Shown here piece by piece: positions 45,181 to 53,333 of a stretch of DNA of 64,000 bases. The translations under genes were made by a program, and so were the position numbers. This stretch comes from Paenibacillus mucilaginosus 3016 (lineage in GTDB: Bacteria > Bacillota > Bacilli > Paenibacillales > NBRC-103111). Every line of letters begins with the position of its first letter. Position 1 is the stretch's first letter. Below the pieces are notes generated by a model, which did not search any database, was not told the DNA's origin, and worked only from the letters and a program-made list of their open reading frames with translations. The stretch spans positions 2,126,001-2,190,000 of the forward strand of contig NC_016935.1 in NCBI RefSeq assembly GCF_000250655.1. The letters are read 5' to 3'.

Positions 45181-47007
45181 ATGGGAGAGAGAGAACAAGG
45201 GGGACGGGCCGGACTCCGCCGGATGTCGGTGGTGCTCGTGATGGCGCTGCTGTTCACGCTGCTCGCGTCCTTCGGGCCGGCGCTCCGGGCGGAGGCGGCA
45301 TCGGAACGTGTCGCTTATGTCGCCGAGGTGTCGGGGAAAGTGACCTACAAGAAAGCGGGGGGCTTCAAGACCTTCCAGGTGTACAAGGATCTGAACCTGA
45401 ACCAGGGCGATTACCTGTACACCGCCGCGGATTCGTACGTGATCCTGAAGGTTGGTGCGGACGAGGTGGAGTTCACCGTCGCGGCGAACACGGAGATCTA
45501 TATCGCCGATCTGTCGGAGGGGGACGGCAAGACGACCCGGGTGCAGTCCTGGGCGGGCAGTCTGTGGTCCAAAGTCAAGTCGCTGGTGGGCTCCGGAGAT
45601 GAGGTGGAGCTGGAGACGCCGACGGCCGTTATGGGCGTGCGGGGGACTCATTTTGCGGTGCTGATCGACCCGATGACCGGCAAGAACGTGATGCTCGTCG
45701 GTTCCGGCCTGGTCGATACGAAGACCGTGCAGAGCAGAACGAACGGTACCCAGGAAGTAAAGTATGCGATGGTATATCCGTCGCAGCAGATCGCCGTTGA
45801 TCCGGGCGGCGTGACCGGTGATATGCGGACGCAAGTCGAGTATGTGGATGTGGAGGAGCTGGTCAGGATGGCACCACCGAAGGTGCTGGAGGCCATCCTG
45901 CGGAACGTGCCCCACATTCAGGAAGAGAACGAAGCCATGAAGAAGAAGCTGAAGGAGCAGCTCGAGCAGGGAATGAACAAGCCGGATCCCCACTCCATTC
46001 TCCGGGTTGAAGACGCGGACGATTTATCGAAGGTGCAGCGCAATTTCGATGCCTTTGTGTCCCTGATCGCCAAGGAAGCCGTGAACCAGAAGAAGATCGA
46101 CAAGAAGCTGATTGATGAGGTCAACAAGGAAATTCCCGATCCGCTGAGGAAGCTGGATATCGACAATCCGACTCCGCTGGACGCGACGGCGGGTCTGGAC
46201 ACGCTCATCCTGCAAGGGAAAACCAAGGTGGACGAAGAGAACGATCCGCACCTCCTCGAAGAGCGGCAGATGCAGGAAAACCAGAAAGCGCTGGAGGCCC
46301 ATCGTGACCAAGTCGAGGCTCAGATCAAGGCTCATCAAGAAGCAAATTGGAAAGCGGAGCAGGAGCAAGCGAAGAAGGCGCAGGAGCAGCTTCTCTCTCA
46401 GTTAAGTGAGCAGGAGAGAAAGGCGCTAGAGGAGAGGATCAGGCAAATCGCTTCCGGAGGAAGCACGCCGGCCGTGGAGCCGGTGCCGGATACGGGCTCG
46501 GGCGGCGGCTCCGGCGGTGGTTCGACGACCGTGCCTCAGGTGAAGCTCACCCAGTCGGCGGCCGCCGAACCGGGGACCGTCCAGCTCAGCCTGCAGATGG
46601 AAGACTTCACGGAGGAGCTTCCGTTCTATGCGGTGGAGGCTCACGCTTCGATGGCTGCAGGGAAGCTGAGCTATGACGGCACAGCCGACGGGAAGCTGGA
46701 GGACAAGCCGGGCACCGTCTTCGACGGGGAGCAGACGGCCGAGGTGCTGCGGCAGGCCGACGGCTCCGGGCTGAGCGAGCTCATCTACACGGGCACGCTC
46801 TTCCAGGGCAGCGGCCGCCAAGCGCCGCCGCCGATCAAGCTGAACGGAGACCGCGTAACACTGGTGGATATCCCGCTGCGGACGGAAGGGATGAAGCCGG
46901 GGGAAACCACGCAGGTGGAGCTGTTCTACTTCAAGGTGCTGGACGCGTCAGGGAACACGGTCTATGAGCTGAAGACTCCGATCACCTTGACGGTTACCGC
47001 TCCCTAG
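45181..47007 (+). CDS. Secreted FecR-domain protein with coiled coil
   Basis: 608 residues. Signal peptide ending near AEAASE (residue ~40), a FecR beta-domain (about 45-205, with VAEVSGKVTYKKAGGFKTFQVYKDLNLNQGD and VELETPTAVMGVRGTHFAVL), a long Glu/Lys/Gln-rich coiled coil (about 230-425), a Gly/Ser/Pro hinge and a C-terminal beta domain (about 455-608). FecR domains often form part of surface or envelope signalling systems. ATG 45181 is seven bases after GGAGAGGGG. It follows the CHASE2 cyclase and precedes the NHL protein on the same strand. Confidence 0.85.
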   Translation: MGEREQGGRAGLRRMSVVLVMALLFTLLASFGPALRAEAASERVAYVAEVSGKVTYKKAGGFKTFQVYKDLNLNQGDYLYTAADSYVILKVGADEVEFTVAANTEIYIADLSEGDGKTTRVQSWAGSLWSKVKSLVGSGDEVELETPTAVMGVRGTHFAVLIDPMTGKNVMLVGSGLVDTKTVQSRTNGTQEVKYAMVYPSQQIAVDPGGVTGDMRTQVEYVDVEELVRMAPPKVLEAILRNVPHIQEENEAMKKKLKEQLEQGMNKPDPHSILRVEDADDLSKVQRNFDAFVSLIAKEAVNQKKIDKKLIDEVNKEIPDPLRKLDIDNPTPLDATAGLDTLILQGKTKVDEENDPHLLEERQMQENQKALEAHRDQVEAQIKAHQEANWKAEQEQAKKAQEQLLSQLSEQERKALEERIRQIASGGSTPAVEPVPDTGSGGGSGGGSTTVPQVKLTQSAAAEPGTVQLSLQMEDFTEELPFYAVEAHASMAAGKLSYDGTADGKLEDKPGTVFDGEQTAEVLRQADGSGLSELIYTGTLFQGSGRQAPPPIKLNGDRVTLVDIPLRTEGMKPGETTQVELFYFKVLDASGNTVYELKTPITLTVTAP

Positions 47008-47011
47008 AAGC

Positions 47012-47107
47012 TTCAATTGAAACTCCAATTGAAATTCCAATTGAGATTCCAATTGAAATTCCAATGGAAACACCAATAGAGCTCCAACAGAAACTTTAAT
47101 AGAAACT
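47012..47107 (+). repeat. 12-bp tandem repeat array, 8 units
   Basis: Eight 12-bp units between the FecR gene and the NHL gene, most perfect at the left (TCCAATTGAAAT-type) and decaying to the right. The first four carry CAATTG. AT-rich, unlike the GC-rich flanks. Confidence 0.85.
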
Positions 47108-47153
47108 ACTCTATATAGAAACAACAGGGAACGGTCTGGAGAGGAGTAAGGCC

Positions 47154-48761
47154 ATGACTTTGAAGGCAAAACGATTCATCATCGCTTCCGTGCTGTCCGC
47201 CATGCTGGCGGGCGGCTCCGGAGCGGCCGCTTCTTCCTGGTCCGGGGGACTGCGGACCGCAGAAGGACGGCTCATGACGGAGCTGACGACGGCAGCAGGA
47301 ACCGGCCGGCTCGGGAGCGCGAACGGAACGGGACTGGAGGCGTCCTTTCGCGTACCGGCGGGGCTGGCCGTGCTGCCGGACGGCACGGCTGCGGTAAGCG
47401 ATTCGCGCAACGGAGTGATCCGGAAGCTGACCGGGGGCAGGGTTGACGTCTTGGCCGGGGTGTTCTACCGGAAGGACGATAAGGGCTATCCGGTCGGCGG
47501 CCTGCTGGACGGGGCGGCGAATGCTTCGCTGTTCCAGGAGCCGCTCGGACTGTCCGCCGGACCGGACGGCAGCCTCTACGTTGCCGATGCGGGCAACCAT
47601 GCCATCCGGCGGATCGACGCCAAAGGGAATGTCACTACCGTTGCCGGCAGCGGAAGGCTGGGGGCCAAGGACGGCAAAGGCGCTGCGGCCGAATTCTACC
47701 GGCCGGGGGACGTGGCGGCGGCTCCGGACGGCACGCTCTATGTGGCGGACACGCTCGGGCACACGATCCGCCGCATCTCGCCCCAGGGCGAGGTGACGAC
47801 GCTGACGGCGCCTTCAAGGCGTGTGGTGGAAGCCACACCGGGACAGGTCGCAGCAGCGGGAGACTTCGCGGACGGGCCGCTGGCGCAGGCCAAATTCAAC
47901 GAGCCGACCGGGATCGCCCTCGATGCGAAGGGCAATCTGTACGTCAGCGACTCGGGCAACCAGCGGATCCGCTATATCGATCTCGCCAAGGGCACGGTGA
48001 CAACCGTCGCAGGCGGAGGAACGGCCGCAGAGCTCAAGGATATGTACGTTCCGGGAGGGTTCTCGAACGGAGCCGCCCTGCAGGCACGCCTGAACTACCC
48101 GATGGGGATCGCGGTGACCGAAGAAGGCGGGCTGCTGATCGCCGACAGCCAGAACCATGACGTCCGCTACCTGTTCGGCGGACAGCTCAGCACCCTGGCC
48201 GGAGCCGGGGAGCAGAAGATGGGCCTCCTGGACGGCATGGAAGGGAAGGCCGGGCTGAACCGTCCGGCGGACGTGGCGGTCCTTGGGGACGGAAGCGTGC
48301 TCGTGGCGGATTCGTTCAATAACCGGCTGCGCAGGCTCACGGGCTACCGGCTGCCGGAGGATCTTCCGGCCGGGGTGAAGGTCGTACTGGATGCCGGGGT
48401 CATGAAGTTCGACGCCCAGCCGGAGATCACGGAGGGCCGGCTGATGGTGCCCGTGCGGGCCATTACGGAAGCGCTGGGCTACGAAGTGGCTTTCGATGAG
48501 GGCGAGCGCTCCGTCAGTCTGTCCAAGGAAGGACGCAGCGTCAAGCTCTTTGTGGGGCGTACGGGCATCCGCCTCTACGAGGACGGCTCGTTGAAGTCCG
48601 AGAAGGAGACGGACGCCGCGCCTTACATTAAGGAGGACCTGACCTTCGTTCCGATTCGGTTCTTCGCCGAGGAGATCGGCATGGACGTCCAGTGGGACGA
48701 GCGTACACGTACGGCGATTCTCCGGACGCCGACGCGGGACAAATATATCGCGGTGCCCTAA
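47154..48761 (+). CDS. Secreted NHL-repeat beta-propeller with copper amine oxidase N-terminal-like domain
   Basis: 535 residues. Signal peptide (to about residue 27), then five or six NHL repeats (about 45-395; each with a PxGLA..DG.LYVAD..NHxIRRI pattern such as LSAGPDGSLYVADAGNHAIRRID) and a C-terminal CuAO_N-like stalk domain (about 400-530, VKVVLDAGVMKFDAQPEITEGRLMVPVRAI), common on Paenibacillus surface proteins. Catalytic Cu residues are not expected in this domain. ATG start after GGAGAGGAG. Function unknown; likely displayed on the wall and part of the cyclase/FecR cluster. Confidence 0.85.
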   Translation: MTLKAKRFIIASVLSAMLAGGSGAAASSWSGGLRTAEGRLMTELTTAAGTGRLGSANGTGLEASFRVPAGLAVLPDGTAAVSDSRNGVIRKLTGGRVDVLAGVFYRKDDKGYPVGGLLDGAANASLFQEPLGLSAGPDGSLYVADAGNHAIRRIDAKGNVTTVAGSGRLGAKDGKGAAAEFYRPGDVAAAPDGTLYVADTLGHTIRRISPQGEVTTLTAPSRRVVEATPGQVAAAGDFADGPLAQAKFNEPTGIALDAKGNLYVSDSGNQRIRYIDLAKGTVTTVAGGGTAAELKDMYVPGGFSNGAALQARLNYPMGIAVTEEGGLLIADSQNHDVRYLFGGQLSTLAGAGEQKMGLLDGMEGKAGLNRPADVAVLGDGSVLVADSFNNRLRRLTGYRLPEDLPAGVKVVLDAGVMKFDAQPEITEGRLMVPVRAITEALGYEVAFDEGERSVSLSKEGRSVKLFVGRTGIRLYEDGSLKSEKETDAAPYIKEDLTFVPIRFFAEEIGMDVQWDERTRTAILRTPTRDKYIAVP

Positions 48762-48813
48762 GAGGGCTGAACGCACCTCATAGGCGGGCCAGCCGCCCAA
48801 ATACAGGCCATAC

Positions 48814-48864
48814 CAAAAACACCTTTTGGGGGGAGAAAAGCGCCCGGCCCAAAAGGTGTTTTTG
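48814..48864 (+). terminator. Terminator of the cyclase/FecR/NHL cluster
   Basis: 16-bp arms (48815-48830, 48848-48863) CAAAAACACC...GGTGTTTTTG; T5. Confidence 0.9.
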
Positions 48865-48908
48865 CGTGTGCTGTGCGGTTGAGGAAAGTAAGAAGCCCGC
48901 GGAAACGG

Positions 48909-49046
48909 TTACTGATTCAGGATCAGGAGCACGGACATGCCGACGATGACCGCACCGAAGATGGAACTTACCCAGATGATGAGTTTTTTGTTCGGTTCCT
49001 CTTTCGCTTTGCGCGACAGCTGGGGAGCCGGTTTCTTTTTCTGCAT
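48909..49046 (-). CDS. Small single-pass membrane protein, 45 residues
   Basis: A basic N-terminus (MQKKKPAPQLSRKAKEE) and one hydrophobic helix (LIIWVSSIFGAVIVGMSVLLIL). AGGCAGGG lies eight to ten bases before the ATG. Topology resembles small membrane regulators; family not recognised. Confidence 0.55.
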   Translation of the reverse strand: MQKKKPAPQLSRKAKEEPNKKLIIWVSSIFGAVIVGMSVLLILNQ

Positions 49047-49222
49047 GGTGATCAGCCCTGCCTTTTCGAATGGTGTACACATATAGTACCATATTGCAAC
49101 CGTTTTACCACCAGGGATTTGTTGGCCCTCCCCTTTATTTTTAAGCGCTAAAACGATACACTTATCAGAAGACACTATCAGACAGAGCTAGCGCTGCTGC
49201 ACGGGGGAGAGGACGCAAGAAC

Positions 49223-50326
49223 ATGCTGTACAAAAACATAGCCAAGCCGGTCCTGTTCAAAATGGATCCGGAGAAAGCCCACCATCTCATTATCGACGGT
49301 CTACATACATTCGGAAACCTGCCGGGCGGCCGGGCCGTGCTGAACACGGTATGGGGGGTCAGAGCGGCGGCGGAGCTGCGGACGGAGCTCTGGGGCATCG
49401 AATTCCCGAATCCGGTGGGACTGGCTGCAGGACTGGACAAGAACGGCAAGGCCGTGCCCGGCTTCTCGAATATCGGTTTCGGCTTCATGGAAGTCGGAAC
49501 GGTCACCCCGAAGCCGCAGGAAGGCAATCCGCTTCCCCGCCTGTTCCGGCTGCCGGAGGACACGGCGCTCATCAACCGGATGGGCTTCAACAACGTGGGC
49601 ATCGAAGGCATGAAGCGCAATCTTCGCAATCAGGGCAAACGGACCATTCCGCTTGCCATTAATATCGGGAAGAACAAGGCCACCCCGAACGAGCAGGCGG
49701 AGAACGATTACCGTGCCTGCATCGAGGCGCTGTACGGCTACGGGGATTTCTTCGTCGTCAATATCTCTTCCCCGAATACGCCGGACCTGCGGAGCCTGCA
49801 GCACGGAGACGAATTGTCGAGCCTGCTGGTGGCCGTGAAGGATGAGATAAGCAGGCAGCACGCACGTTTCGGAGGCCGGGAGAAGCCGGTGCTCGTGAAG
49901 ATCGCACCGGACCTGACGGCGCAAGAGGTCGAATATATGGCGGCGACGATCCTCCGCAGCAATGTGTCGGGCATCATCGCCTCCAATACGACCATCGGGC
50001 GCGAAGGGCTGCAGAGCCGTCACCGCGGAGAGACCGGCGGGCTCAGCGGGCGGCCGCTGACCGAGCGCTCCACGGCGCTGATCTCGGAGCTTTACCGCGC
50101 CACGGAGGGCAAGCTGCCGATTATCGGCTCCGGCGGGATCTTCACGGCGGAGGACGCCTATGCGAAGATCCGTGCGGGCGCTTCGCTTGTCGAGATCTAT
50201 ACGGCGCTGATCTACGAGGGGCCGGCCGTGCTCGGACGCATCAACCAGGGACTGATCAGACTGCTCAGGAAGGACGGCTTCTCGAATGTGTCGGAAGCCA
50301 TTGGTGCGGCGCACCGGGGCAAGTAA
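49223..50326 (+). CDS. pyrD: Dihydroorotate dehydrogenase, quinone-dependent
   Basis: 367 residues, class 2 DHODH. N-terminal membrane-associating helices, FMN-binding GLAAGLDKNGKAVPGF, catalytic Ser in VVNISSPNTPDL, and GSGGIFTAEDAYAKIRAGASLVEIYTALIYEGP at the C-terminus. Oxidises dihydroorotate to orotate with a quinone acceptor. The ATG follows GGGGGAGAGG. RelQ begins 18 bp downstream. Confidence 0.95.
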   Translation: MLYKNIAKPVLFKMDPEKAHHLIIDGLHTFGNLPGGRAVLNTVWGVRAAAELRTELWGIEFPNPVGLAAGLDKNGKAVPGFSNIGFGFMEVGTVTPKPQEGNPLPRLFRLPEDTALINRMGFNNVGIEGMKRNLRNQGKRTIPLAINIGKNKATPNEQAENDYRACIEALYGYGDFFVVNISSPNTPDLRSLQHGDELSSLLVAVKDEISRQHARFGGREKPVLVKIAPDLTAQEVEYMAATILRSNVSGIIASNTTIGREGLQSRHRGETGGLSGRPLTERSTALISELYRATEGKLPIIGSGGIFTAEDAYAKIRAGASLVEIYTALIYEGPAVLGRINQGLIRLLRKDGFSNVSEAIGAAHRGK

Positions 50327-50344
50327 CAGAACGGAGGAAGACGT

Positions 50345-51148
50345 ATGGACGGACGGGACTGGAAGAAATTTCTGATGCCTTACGAACAGGCAGTGGAAGA
50401 ATTGAAGGTAAAGTTCAAAACGCTGCGTACGGAGCTGAAAAGCCGGGAAGAGTATTCGCCGATCGAATTCGTAACGGGCCGGGTCAAGAGAATCTCCAGC
50501 ATTCTCGATAAGGCCAAGCGGCTGAGCGTGCCGATGGAGAAGCTCGAAACCGGCATTGAAGATATAGCGGGCATCCGCATCATGTGTCAATTCGTGGAGG
50601 ATATCGAGCGTCTTGCCGAGCTCATCCGCAGCCGGGAGGACATGACGGTGCTCTACGAAAAGGATTATATCGTGAACAAGAAGCCGAGCGGCTACCGCAG
50701 CTATCATATCATTGTGGAGTATCCGGTACAGACCGCTCTCGGCATGAAACGGGTGCTCGCCGAGATTCAGCTGCGGACGCTCGCGATGAACTTCTGGGCT
50801 ACGATCGAGCACTCGCTTAACTACAAGTACCGCGAGAGCCTGCCGCAGGAAGTCGTCAACCGGCTGAGCAAAGCGGCCGAAGCCGCTTATCTTCTTGACC
50901 AGGAGATGAGCTCGATTCGCGTCGACATCATGGAAGCGCAGAAGCTGTTCGAGGACAAATCGAACACGGTGACGAAGGTGCTGAACGCGATTCAGGAGCT
51001 GTATTTCTACCACCGGGTGCGCGAAGCGGCCCAGTTCCAGCTCCGCTTCAACGAGTTGTGGGAGACGGACGACCTCCGGCAGCTCGAAGAGCTCTACAAC
51101 GATCTAACGGAGGCCATCTCGAGGGCCAAGAAAGCACAGCAGTCTTAA
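50345..51148 (+). CDS. relQ: Small alarmone synthetase RelQ/YjbM type
   Basis: 267 residues, single-domain GTP pyrophosphokinase. EDIAGIRIMCQFVEDIERL and SGYRSYHIIVEYPVQ and QLRTLAMNFWATIEHSLNYKYR are the synthetase motifs; there is no hydrolase or TGS domain. It makes (p)ppGpp. The C-terminal helices mediate tetramerisation. ATG after CGGAGGAAG. In an operon with pyrD and a DUF309 gene, tying pyrimidine synthesis to the stringent response by position only. Confidence 0.95.
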   Translation: MDGRDWKKFLMPYEQAVEELKVKFKTLRTELKSREEYSPIEFVTGRVKRISSILDKAKRLSVPMEKLETGIEDIAGIRIMCQFVEDIERLAELIRSREDMTVLYEKDYIVNKKPSGYRSYHIIVEYPVQTALGMKRVLAEIQLRTLAMNFWATIEHSLNYKYRESLPQEVVNRLSKAAEAAYLLDQEMSSIRVDIMEAQKLFEDKSNTVTKVLNAIQELYFYHRVREAAQFQLRFNELWETDDLRQLEELYNDLTEAISRAKKAQQS

Positions 51149-51191
51149 GCTTCCGGGCTTAAGGCGGGAAACGGGGGGGCTGTTTCGGGCC

Positions 51192-51608
51192 ATGGCATAT
51201 GACCGTCTGTACGTGCTGTTCGTCTATTATTTCAATATTGCACGCGATTATTTCGAATGCCACGAGGTGATGGAGGAGCTGTGGCTCGAAGAAGGCCGGA
51301 ACCCGCTGTACCAGGGCCTGCTGCAGGTTGCAGTGGGCCTTTACCATTACCGCAATGGGAATGCGAACGGGGCGGTGAAGCTCATGAGCGCCGCGCTTGA
51401 GAAGCTCGAGGGGCATCCCGACGTGACCCTGGGGATCGATCTGAAGAAGCTGCGGGAGGACGGACGGGAGTACCTCGAGAAGCTGCTCGATCCGGGGCAG
51501 ACGGGCTTCGAGTTCTACGATCTCGATATCCGCATTCTGGACAGCGGGCTGGAGGAGCTCGTAGAGGAACTCCGGCAGCACCCGCCCGAGCCTCACGAAG
51601 AGGACTGA
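51192..51608 (+). CDS. DUF309 family protein
   Basis: 138 residues, helical. The family motif YFNIARDYFECHEVMEELWLEE (Cys-His-Glu triad) appears at about 12-33, and GLLQVAVGLYHYRNGNANGA fits the second helix pair. Function unknown. ATG start; last gene of the pyrD-relQ cluster. Confidence 0.9.
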   Translation: MAYDRLYVLFVYYFNIARDYFECHEVMEELWLEEGRNPLYQGLLQVAVGLYHYRNGNANGAVKLMSAALEKLEGHPDVTLGIDLKKLREDGREYLEKLLDPGQTGFEFYDLDIRILDSGLEELVEELRQHPPEPHEED

Positions 51609-52089
51609 GCAGGAGAGATTGGATTGCTTGGACCGATTCGAAGCCGGATCAGGACTTGTTGGACGGGGACAAATCAGGCGTGGAAAGCTCCGGTCTGTCG
51701 ACGCCGGGACGGGATACATAAGAAATCGAAGCGGGGTAAGGTTGGATGCAGGCAGACGCTGGGCGCGGTCTCTTTTCGGTGGATGGTATGCCTTGCGCCA
51801 AGTCAATCCCGCTCCTGTCCGGTGGCCAGGCTGCCAGTAAGAAGAACGCCTGCCGGCGTCCTTTAAGGACGATAGGCGAGAGATATAAAATGTTCAGCTG
51901 CTCTAACGGGACCGCGGGGATCCTGTCTGACGGATGGGCTCGACTGCAGCCGCTGCAGGCGGAGCAGACAGCTATTTGCCGCAGGTGGCCGCGATCCGCG
52001 GCCTACAGTTCGAGCCGGACGGTGTATACGTCCCTTCCGCCTCCAAGAGACCGATCGTTTCAGCAGTGCATCGGAACGTTCGGTTTAAA

Positions 52090-52226
52090 ATAGCGGAACT
52101 CAAATGCCTTATAAGGGGAAAAGGGGCCCGGAAGCCTTGCTCATTTATAGCATAGCGCATCTGAGTTCCTTTATTTCTGAGGGGAACCATCGAAAAGTGG
52201 AATAACGCACCGCACTTCCGCTATTC
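52090..52226. repeat. Cluster A of a dispersed ~24-bp hairpin repeat (three copies)
   Basis: Copy a (52090-52112, forward: AGCGGAACTCAAATGCC), copy b (52151-52176, inverted: GCGCATCTGAGTTCC) and a more diverged copy c (52201-52225, inverted: AATAACGC...CTATT). Units have outer arms AATARCG / CGYTATT around a GAACTCAGATG-like core. See the matching cluster at 58621-58806. Confidence 0.75.
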
Positions 52227-52230
52227 TTAA

Positions 52231-52266
52231 AGAAGCCTTCACGACTGGGTCGTGAAGGCTTCTTTT
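52231..52266 (+). terminator. Perfect 14-bp stem terminator
   Basis: AGAAGCCTTCACGA / TCGTGAAGGCTTCT with a five-base loop, T5 on the plus strand. It lies about 620 bp downstream of the DUF309 stop; on the minus strand it would also end transcription of the thioredoxin-like gene. Confidence 0.8.
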
Positions 52267-52349
52267 TGTTACTCCGGGATGATTACCGGAGGAGGGATCT
52301 CAGCTTGCTGCGCGGCTTTGGAGCCAGGCAGGGAAGTCGGGAGCTCCCT

Positions 52350-52835
52350 CTATTTCTTGTTGTGCTTCTCGATGAAGGCTTTCAGCTCAGGAGCTTTCTG
52401 TTCGCCAACGATGCGATCCGCTTCCTGACCGCCTTTATAGTAGACGAGCGTCGGAGTATACTCCAGGTTGTATTTTTTCCAGCCGTCTTTGAATTCTTCC
52501 AGGTTGAACTGGTTCATCTGTACGCCCAGCTCCTTGGCCACCGGCATCAGGACCGGCGTCGTCACTTTACAGTGCGGGCAGGTCGAGGCGAAATAATAGA
52601 CGAAGAAGTCCTCTTTGGCGGCCAGTTTCTTGTCGAGCGCGGCCGGCAGGATGATGCTCTGATAGTTCGGATCATCAAGCAGTTTCAAGGTTTCAGGATG
52701 AAGCTTATCTGGCGTTACGCCATATACATTGTCCATGTGCTTGCCGTATTTCGCTTGGTTCGACTGTTGGTTCACGAAGTACAGTCCGCCGAAAAGTACG
52801 AGAATGACGGCCAGGAAGATACCCAGCTTTTTCAA
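52350..52835 (-). CDS. Thioredoxin-like protein, membrane-anchored
   Basis: 161 residues. N-terminal signal anchor (about 3-20), then a thioredoxin fold with the active site CPHC (Cys86, Cys89) in YYFASTCPHCKVTTPVLMPVAKEL and a cis-Pro TPTLVYYKGG. The CPHC site is typical of DsbA/BdbD-like oxidants rather than cytosolic thioredoxin. TTG start with GAGGGG six bases upstream. Single gene; no DsbB-like partner near. Exact role uncertain. Confidence 0.85.
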   Translation of the reverse strand: MKKLGIFLAVILVLFGGLYFVNQQSNQAKYGKHMDNVYGVTPDKLHPETLKLLDDPNYQSIILPAALDKKLAAKEDFFVYYFASTCPHCKVTTPVLMPVAKELGVQMNQFNLEEFKDGWKKYNLEYTPTLVYYKGGQEADRIVGEQKAPELKAFIEKHNKK

Positions 52836-53333
52836 TTGCTGCCCCTCATTTCTTCAAGTGTAGTAATGCTGCCCCTATACCAAGGATTCGGTTCCATCTC
52901 CTCGGAATCCTTCTATATCATACAACAAAAGTGAAGGATTTACGAACGTTCGCTAGCTGGGACAGGCCGGTTGCAGGAAGGAGGCGGAGGAACGGCAGGA
53001 AACAGGAGCAGCAGCTGGGGGCAGCTTGGACGAGAGCGGGTTAAGCCGGACCGACAGGGGTGTACAGCTGGGTATACGCAGATTCAAGAGCGGATCAGGA
53101 GCAGACCCAAGGGCCGATTCAGAACAGATTCAGAACAGATTCAGAACAGGTCAAGCATGAACACAGGCCGGGAGGAAGCGGATCAAGACGCGTTTGCTGC
53201 GGTTGCGGCACCTGGAAAGAAACAGTACAATGGGTATTCATCGGCCCTTTTTTCGACGAAAAAAAGGCGGCGCCCACAAGGGGGCCGTCGGAACGGGCAG
53301 CATAGAAGCATACGGAAACGGGGTTTGACTTTC
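52836..53333 (+). other. Gene-free region upstream of the first rsmF
   Basis: About 500 bases. A three-unit 11-bp direct repeat (GATTCAGAACA at 53116-53148) is the only clear structure. A plus-strand frame runs through into rsmF from 52971 but that part has no family similarity or start signal. Confidence 0.5.
53116..53148 (+). repeat. 11-bp tandem repeat, three units
   Basis: GATTCAGAACA three times without a mismatch. Confidence 0.9.

Larger units (their letters stand above)
51609..52349. other. 740-bp stretch without a convincing gene
   Basis: Holds three copies of the ~24-bp hairpin repeat (52090-52226) and a perfect 14-bp terminator stem facing plus (52231-52266). Several open frames exist but none has a good start signal or a recognisable product. 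An unannotated RNA ending at the 52231 terminator is possible. Confidence 0.55.

Noticed and set aside
47012-47107. CRISPR-like direct repeats
   Set aside because: Units are 12 bp with no spacers and no cas genes nearby; a simple tandem array.
49301-51013. Minus-strand open frame of ~570 codons across pyrD and relQ
   Set aside because: Same kind of antisense artefact; pyrD and relQ motifs are decisive.
51746-52093. Plus-strand frame of 115 codons in the gene-free 51.6-52.3 kb stretch
   Set aside because: Poor start signal, odd composition, and overlapping frames equally open; not supported as a gene.
53116-53148. Phase-variation repeat in rsmF copy 1
   Set aside because: The 11-bp repeat is upstream of the chosen start codon, so slippage would not change the protein; left as a plain repeat.
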